Assembly (NCBI GenBank): GCA_964564035.1
Contig: CAZLZN010000001.1
Span: 1 to 64,000, forward strand
Reading direction: 5' to 3'
Origin: JAHIGH01 sp964564035
GTDB lineage: Bacteria; Patescibacteriota; Microgenomatia; Levybacterales; UBA12049
DNA: 64,000 nucleotides
The notes below the pieces were generated by a model. It made no database searches. It saw only the letters and a list, made by a program, of their open reading frames with translations, and was not told the origin of the DNA. The first letter of the stretch is position 1, and every line of letters begins with the position of its first letter. A program made the position numbers and the translations under genes. Below are positions 59,465 to 64,000 of this stretch, in pieces.

Positions 59465-60096
59465 TCTTTTTTATAAGCCGCGAGGTTATTAGCAAGTGCG
59501 TCAGCTCTTTCATTATTCAAATCTCCCGAGTGCCCCAGAACTTTTTCATACCGTACATGCAAATTATTTTTCGCTATCAAATCTTCTATTTTCTCAAAAA
59601 TCTCCCGATTCATTTTCACCATATGCGAACGTTTTTTTAAGTTGTGTAGTGATATCTGGCTATCCGTAAAAATCTTAATTTTCCTGATATTCATCTCAGC
59701 CGATTTTTCAATTGCCTTAAGAATTGCAGTACCCTCAGCGACATTATTGGTCTGCTTAGATCCTGTTATAAGACCCGAGCCTTCAATTACTTCCGGATTA
59801 TTTGCGCGCCGGATCACATAAGCCCAGGCGGCGCGGGCGTTTGGTTGCCCGTTAAATACACAAGCTCCGTCCGTCCAAATCTCCGCATCAAAGCTATTGT
59901 CCTTCAATTCTCTTTCTCCTCCGAACAAATTATTATTCACAACCTTAAATTTATCATCATGATAAATTTTCCGGCATCCGGCACAGTAATAATAAGCCGT
60001 ATAATAATAAGCCTTTTTTAGCTGTTCGGATTTCTTCTGCGTCTGACGGATTATTAATTTATCTCCGCAACTGCGGCAAATTTCAGTATTTGTCAT
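59461..60096 (-). CDS. RNase H-fold protein with N-terminal zinc ribbon
   Basis: A 211-aa protein. An N-terminal Cys4 ribbon (CRSCGD ... CAGCRK) precedes an RNase HI domain. The acidic residues are in AEIWTDGACVFNG, NNVAEGTAIL, KIFTDSQISL and NNERADALAN. It would cleave RNA in RNA-DNA hybrids. The Zn ribbon is a variation on the usual hybrid-binding domain. The ATG at 60096 was chosen; one 17 codons upstream is possible. Confidence 0.85.
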   Translation of the reverse strand: MTNTEICRSCGDKLIIRQTQKKSEQLKKAYYYTAYYYCAGCRKIYHDDKFKVVNNNLFGGERELKDNSFDAEIWTDGACVFNGQPNARAAWAYVIRRANNPEVIEGSGLITGSKQTNNVAEGTAILKAIEKSAEMNIRKIKIFTDSQISLHNLKKRSHMVKMNREIFEKIEDLIAKNNLHVRYEKVLGHSGDLNNERADALANNLAAYKKD

Positions 60097-60291
60097 TCTT
60101 TTTGTTATTTTATCATCTTGTCCTAAAAATTTCTTACTGCGCTGCATAACTGCTTAAAAGAGTCTGCTTTATATTTTTGTATTCCTGAACTAATTATTAT
60201 ATATAGAGCTTAGATAAAAGAACAGATAAACTTCTTCTGCGGAGTAAAGCCTAACCTTGGACGTTAAATGGGTTTACAAATAAACAAATTT
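60097..60291. other. Intergenic gap, no feature recognised
   Basis: The gap between the kinase-like and RNase H genes is A/T-rich. No hairpin, promoter or ORF stood out. Confidence 0.4.
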
Positions 60292-61062
60292 TTAATATTT
60301 CGGCATCTCCACCTCAAGCCACGGAGCGTTTTCTTTTTTAATTCTGTCAAATATTTCTTGTGCTTTTGTGGGATCTTTTCCAAAAATTTGAACCGCCCTA
60401 AATACTTCTGAAACCCTATTCAAATTTGAAATATTTTGTTCTCTTAATACCTGTTGCCAATTCCCACTTTCATTTTTCGACAAATAACCAAGATCACCAA
60501 TTATAAAGTTATAACTTCCATCCGGTTTAATTACCGCAAACCATGCATCGGTAGGGATTAATAAATCAGCATTTGCGGCCTTCATAGCTAATTTTTGAAT
60601 AATTTCTTTTTCCAGCTCCGAATCCATGGGTACAGCGTTTGCGAAATTATCCATTAGTTCCCGATTTTCGGCATAAATACTACTCATTGTTTTTCTGTCA
60701 TATAACAAATCCGTTTCCGAAAATACTATATTTATCCCATTTTCTGACAAATCGCTTATAAGCAGATCCCTACCGTCTTCGGTAGATCTGAATGTTGTAG
60801 GAACAGGTAAGCCTGCCTTTTTAGCATTATTATAATTTTCTAATTCATACCTATTCCCCAGTTGCTCTGACCGCCTGGCTCGATAAACAAAATTAAGCAT
60901 CCGGCTCCGCTGATTTTTACTCCATCTAATAGTAGCGCCAAATATTTCAGCCTCTGCACCTTCACCAATTTTATCTCTTAATTTAATTTCTAATTGTTTC
61001 CCTGATTTAGTGAATAATATGGGAGGATTTTTTATTTCTGACCTATCTTCTAAAAGAGGCAT
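60292..61062 (-). CDS. Protein-kinase-like/aminoglycoside-phosphotransferase-like protein
   Basis: A 256-aa protein. KIGEGAEAEIFGATI (residues 31-45) resembles a kinase glycine loop and MLNFVYRARR a lysine strand. DLLIPTDAWFAVIKPDGSYNFIIGDLGYL resembles the catalytic and metal loops, with H-x-D replaced by PTD and D-F-G read as DLG. The fold call is by pattern only. Substrate unknown, and activity is uncertain given the altered catalytic loop. It lies downstream of clpB on the same strand. Confidence 0.5.
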   Translation of the reverse strand: MPLLEDRSEIKNPPILFTKSGKQLEIKLRDKIGEGAEAEIFGATIRWSKNQRSRMLNFVYRARRSEQLGNRYELENYNNAKKAGLPVPTTFRSTEDGRDLLISDLSENGINIVFSETDLLYDRKTMSSIYAENRELMDNFANAVPMDSELEKEIIQKLAMKAANADLLIPTDAWFAVIKPDGSYNFIIGDLGYLSKNESGNWQQVLREQNISNLNRVSEVFRAVQIFGKDPTKAQEIFDRIKKENAPWLEVEMPKY

Positions 61063-61129
61063 ATGGATATATTATACCAACATTAAATTTTTATAAATAT
61101 TTTTAACTGCTTGGCTGTTTTTCAAAGCA

Positions 61130-63265
61130 TCAAAAAATTAGTTTTCCGGATTTGACCTTCGGTTCAATAGTATCTCCCGCCTTAATACTCCCTTCAATTA
61201 TCCTCGTCGCGATTTCATCGACCAGCTTTTCCTCTATCGCACGCCTCAAAGGCCTCGCGCCAAACAGCGGATCATAACCGGTTTCCGCGAAATACATTGC
61301 AACATCATCCGTTATTTTCAGATCAATATTATTCTCGCTCATCCTGACCCGAACTTGATCAAGCTGTTGTTTTGCAATCTCAATAATATCTTTGGCAGAC
61401 AAAGGATTATATATAACAACACTATCTAATCTGTTAAGAAATTCCGGTTTAAAACTCCGGTGTAAAAGATCCCAAACTTTAGTTTTAATTTTCTTGGCAT
61501 CTTTTTCCTCCTGTATCAGCTCTCCGCCCAAATTACTGGTCATTATCAAAATCGCATTTGTAAAATCAACCGTCACGCCCTTGCTGTCGGTCAGTCTGCC
61601 TTCGTCAAATATTTGCAGGAACAAATTAAACACCTGAGGATGCGCTTTTTCAATCTCGTCAAGCAAAATCACCGAATACGGTTTTCTCCGAACTGCCTCC
61701 GTTAGCTGACCGCCCTCTTCATAACCGACATATCCGGGCGGCGCCCCGATAAGCCTCGCCACCGAATGAGACTCCATATATTCACTCATATCAATTCTGG
61801 TCATCGCGTGTTCATCGCTGAATAAAATCCTTGCAAGCGCCTTGGCAGTCTCAGTCTTGCCCACACCTGTCGGTCCCAAAAAAAGAAACGATCCGATCGG
61901 CCTGTTTTTCGCGCCAAGCCCCGATCGACTGCGTCTAATAGCTCTTGCGACAACATTCACAGCCTCGTCCTGCCCGACCACCTGCTTCTTCATTTCTTCA
62001 TCCAAATGAAGAAGTTTCTCCGATTCGGTAGATAGCATTCTTGTAACCGGTATTCCCGTCCATCTGGAAACTACCTTTGCAATATCCTCCTCATCAACCT
62101 CTTCGCGCAACACTCTCTCGTCTCGCGGTATTTTATTCCACTCCTCCGAAAGCATATTTAATTGCTTTTCGATCTCCGGCATCTTCCCGTATTTCAGCTC
62201 CGCGGCTTTTTGCAGATCAACATCACGCTCCGCTTGATCAAGCTCTATCTTCAAAGCGTCGATTTTCGCCCGCGCATCCTGGATCTTTTGAATGGTCTCT
62301 TTCTGCTTTAACCATCTATCCTCAATTGTTGACGCCTGTTTTTTGAGCAACTCTAATTCTTGCTCCCGCTGAACTTTTCGGCTCTTCGCGATATCATTTT
62401 TATCTTTACGCAAAGCAGCCAGCTCAATTTCAATCTGCGTAATTTTTCTCTTGAGACCATCCAGCTCCGCCGGCATACTCTCGGTTTCTATCTTGATAGC
62501 GGAAGCCGCCTCGTCAACCAAATCAATCGCCTTATCGGGTAAAAATCTTTGCGGAATATATTGAGCCGAAAGCTTTGCCGCGGCAATAATCGCGTTATCC
62601 GTAATTCTGATACCGTGATGAACTTCATACTTCTGCTTAATCCCCCTGAGAATTGATATTGTATCCTCAATCGTCGGCTCATCAATAAGAACCGGCTGGA
62701 AACGTCTCGCAAGCGCCGGATCTTTTTCAATATATTTCCTGTATTCGGCAACTGTAGTTGCCCCGATCATACGAAGTGTACCGCGTGCAAGCGCGGGCTT
62801 AAGCATATTTGCCGCGTCAACCGACCCCTCAGCCGCACCGCCTCCGACCAATGTATGAAGTTCGTCAATAAATATAATATATTTACCGTCTGAATCTTCG
62901 ATCGCTTTTATAACCGCTTTCAGTCTTTCTTCAAATTCCCCCCTGAATTTTGCACCTGCCAGAAGTTGTGCAAAATCAAGTACCATCACTTCTTTGTCGC
63001 GAAGGGTAGTCGGTACGGATTTTTCAACGATCTTCTGCGCCAGCCCTTCGACGATTGCGGTTTTCCCGACACCCGGATCGCCGATCAAAATCGGATTATT
63101 TTTCGTCCGCCTGGAGAGTATCTCCATAACCCGTCTGATTTCAATCTCGCGTCCGATTACAGGGTCAATTTTCCCTGCCTTCGCCTGTGAAGTCAGATTG
63201 ATCGTAAACTTTTTTATCGCCTCCTCCGGCGTAACCGGTTTTAATAAATCTTGCATATTATCCAT
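61130..63265 (-). CDS. clpB: ClpB/ClpC-type AAA+ disaggregase without N-domain
   Basis: A 711-aa Hsp100 ATPase. The first AAA module has GDPGVGKT, IIFIDELHTLVGGG and ARRFQP. A coiled-coil M domain (about 285-425) follows. The second AAA module has GPTGVGKT, ILLDEIEKAHP and the C-terminal sensor region GARPLRRAIEEKLVDEIA. The usual ~145-residue N-terminal substrate domain is missing and the AAA part begins near residue 10. The ATG at 63265 was chosen because a promoter and CIRCE-like operator lie just upstream. Confidence 0.9.
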   Translation of the reverse strand: MDNMQDLLKPVTPEEAIKKFTINLTSQAKAGKIDPVIGREIEIRRVMEILSRRTKNNPILIGDPGVGKTAIVEGLAQKIVEKSVPTTLRDKEVMVLDFAQLLAGAKFRGEFEERLKAVIKAIEDSDGKYIIFIDELHTLVGGGAAEGSVDAANMLKPALARGTLRMIGATTVAEYRKYIEKDPALARRFQPVLIDEPTIEDTISILRGIKQKYEVHHGIRITDNAIIAAAKLSAQYIPQRFLPDKAIDLVDEAASAIKIETESMPAELDGLKRKITQIEIELAALRKDKNDIAKSRKVQREQELELLKKQASTIEDRWLKQKETIQKIQDARAKIDALKIELDQAERDVDLQKAAELKYGKMPEIEKQLNMLSEEWNKIPRDERVLREEVDEEDIAKVVSRWTGIPVTRMLSTESEKLLHLDEEMKKQVVGQDEAVNVVARAIRRSRSGLGAKNRPIGSFLFLGPTGVGKTETAKALARILFSDEHAMTRIDMSEYMESHSVARLIGAPPGYVGYEEGGQLTEAVRRKPYSVILLDEIEKAHPQVFNLFLQIFDEGRLTDSKGVTVDFTNAILIMTSNLGGELIQEEKDAKKIKTKVWDLLHRSFKPEFLNRLDSVVIYNPLSAKDIIEIAKQQLDQVRVRMSENNIDLKITDDVAMYFAETGYDPLFGARPLRRAIEEKLVDEIATRIIEGSIKAGDTIEPKVKSGKLIF

Positions 63266-63273
63266 ATGCCAAT

Positions 63274-63309
63274 ATTTTAAAATTAGCAATCAAATTTGTC
63301 AAGTGCTAA
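63274..63309 (-). promoter_or_regulatory. clpB promoter with CIRCE-like operator
   Basis: On the minus strand TTGACA (63297-63302), 17-nt spacer, TAAAAT (63274-63279), 8 nt before the ATG. Overlapping it is TTAGCACTT-N9-GATTGCTAA (63283-63309, minus-strand reading), 16 of 18 half-site bases matching CIRCE. This predicts HrcA control of clpB. Confidence 0.85.
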
Positions 63310-63318
63310 TATCATAGT

Positions 63319-63347
63319 TTGACATATATAAAACATTTATGTTATCA
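63319..63347 (+). promoter_or_regulatory. Predicted promoter of the divergent gene at the window edge
   Basis: TTGACA (63319-63324), 17-nt spacer, TTATCA (63342-63347), 10 nt before a GTG start. The CIRCE-like site ends 10 nt upstream of this -35. Confidence 0.45.
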
Positions 63348-63357
63348 AATATATAGA

Positions 63358-64000
63358 GTGGAAAATAATACTCAAAACAAAGACAAACAACCGTCAGTCA
63401 TATCTACCTCCGGATCGCGCAAAAAACTATTTATTTTAGCAGGACTTGTTGTAATTATATTAATAATTTTAGGTTTTGTTTTCTTTAGCAATACCGGTAT
63501 AAATAATAACAGCGCTAAAAACCAAGCCCAAAACTCCCCCTCAAATACGATAGAACAAAACCGGACCAACAACAACACCAATACCCAGGTAAACAATCAA
63601 AATAAATTAATACCCGATCTGATCTATGGTGTATGGAGCGGAGAAAATTCAGTTATCAAAAGCTACAATTTCGCGTCGGGAGATACCCGTATACTGGCAA
63701 ACCTGCCTCAGGATATTAAAAAAGTGAGCATTTTATCACCAAGCTCACTCATATATATAGATAAAACCAACGACCGCGATCATGGCTCCACAATATCAAT
63801 GTACAATACGCAGACCAAACAAAGCCGTATCATATATACTGCTTCAGCCGGATATGGAATTGATGATTATGTTCTCTCACAAAATAAAAAATATATTTCT
63901 ACCTGGGAAGTTGCGTTTGCCCCGAACTCGTCAGTTATGGCCGGCGGCAAATCTAGACTATTTGTCATAAATATAGATCAGCCGGACATAAAAAATATGC
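63358..64000 (+). CDS. Membrane-anchored protein, partial (runs off the window)
   Basis: An open frame without stop from a GTG at 63358 to the window end (214 codons visible). It begins VENNTQNKDKQPSVISTSG, has a TM helix (about 24-45), an Asn/Thr/Gln-rich linker (about 46-88), then a beta-rich domain with LIYGVWSGENSVIKSYNFASG. That domain suggests WD40/TolB-like propeller repeats. The 3' end is missing, so family and length are unknown. It is divergent from clpB. Confidence 0.65.
   Translation, partial: MENNTQNKDKQPSVISTSGSRKKLFILAGLVVIILIILGFVFFSNTGINNNSAKNQAQNSPSNTIEQNRTNNNTNTQVNNQNKLIPDLIYGVWSGENSVIKSYNFASGDTRILANLPQDIKKVSILSPSSLIYIDKTNDRDHGSTISMYNTQTKQSRIIYTASAGYGIDDYVLSQNKKYISTWEVAFAPNSSVMAGGKSRLFVINIDQPDIKNM

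Noticed and set aside
1..64000. UGA recoded as glycine, as in Gracilibacteria and Absconditabacteria
   Set aside because: Several clear genes end in TGA at the expected family length (for example lexA and the PEGA gene) and no in-frame TGA is needed in any conserved protein.
1..64000. tRNA or rRNA genes
   Set aside because: No T-loop-like GGTTCGAATCC with a matching cloverleaf and no rRNA-like segments were found by eye; tRNAscan would be decisive.

Overview
The window looks like a chromosome segment of a Candidate Phyla Radiation (Patescibacteria) bacterium, most likely of the Microgenomates (OP11) type. The signs are many small compact genes, proline/threonine-rich secreted proteins, two sortases, shortened AlaRS, UvrD/PcrA and ClpB, a class I lysyl-tRNA synthetase, an archaeal-like AMP/thymidine phosphorylase and a PilM-like/baseplate-J-like fusion. 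UGA is an ordinary stop (lexA ends in TGA), so the Gracilibacteria/Absconditabacteria recoding does not apply. No rRNA, tRNA, CRISPR array, prophage or integron was seen. The lineage is inferred, not proven.

Layout. 0-2.2 kb: two tandem paralogous membrane-anchored surface proteins with Pro/Thr tails. 2.3-6.6 kb: diaminopimelate/lysine genes lysA, dapL, dapB and dapA (aminotransferase route). 6.7-12.3 kb: membrane proteins, a VapBC-like toxin-antitoxin pair, class I lysS, a PEGA/SH3 protein and a HAD protein whose catalytic aspartates are asparagines. 12.3-19.7 kb (minus): alaS, then a PilM-like/baseplate-J-like fusion, sortase, a 50-aa protein, nucleoside phosphorylase and mltG. 21.7-26.3 kb: a DNA-damage island (HMCES/YedK, LexA, a DUF6504-like protein, a Y-family polymerase, a REP-associated transposase, MGMT) carrying three copies of a 31-bp repeat. 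26.3-30.7 kb: hrcA-grpE-dnaK-dnaJ with a CIRCE-like operator. 30.9-37.9 kb: yidD, metG, sortase with a small secreted protein, tatD and glycosyltransferases. 38-41.9 kb: hisGHAFIE behind what appears to be a histidine T-box leader. 42-49.7 kb: envelope-glycan operon (GT-C enzymes, WecA-like, UbiA-like, epimerase, YYY protein). 49.7-56.8 kb: LCP ligase, tpiA, pcrA/uvrD, another GT-C enzyme flanked by a 70-bp direct repeat, and a FemX-like enzyme. 56.9-58.2 kb: methyltransferase, sodX and nickel superoxide dismutase sodN. 58.3-64 kb: membrane proteins, RNase H, a kinase-like protein, clpB with a second CIRCE-like operator, and a partial gene.

How it works together. The cell builds a peptidoglycan and glycan envelope (MltG, FemX, LCP, WecA-like, UbiA-like and GT-C proteins) and may attach proteins with sortases. 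It encodes parts of the lysine and histidine pathways and has heat-shock, SOS and oxidative-stress circuits. Three regulatory inferences stand out: HrcA/CIRCE controlling both dnaK and clpB; LexA binding a perfect 16-bp palindrome in its own promoter; and a T-box whose UGGN base (G) fits the C73 discriminator of tRNA-His.

Genome-wide texture. Many genes have a -10 box 5-8 nt before the start codon, implying leaderless mRNAs, while others have strong Shine-Dalgarno sites. Heptanucleotide tandem repeats of several different sequences lie in intergenic gaps and run into at least four coding regions (hisH, femX, the methyltransferase and sodX). femX also carries an in-frame palindromic element. 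All homology calls come from recognising motifs by eye; no database search was run.
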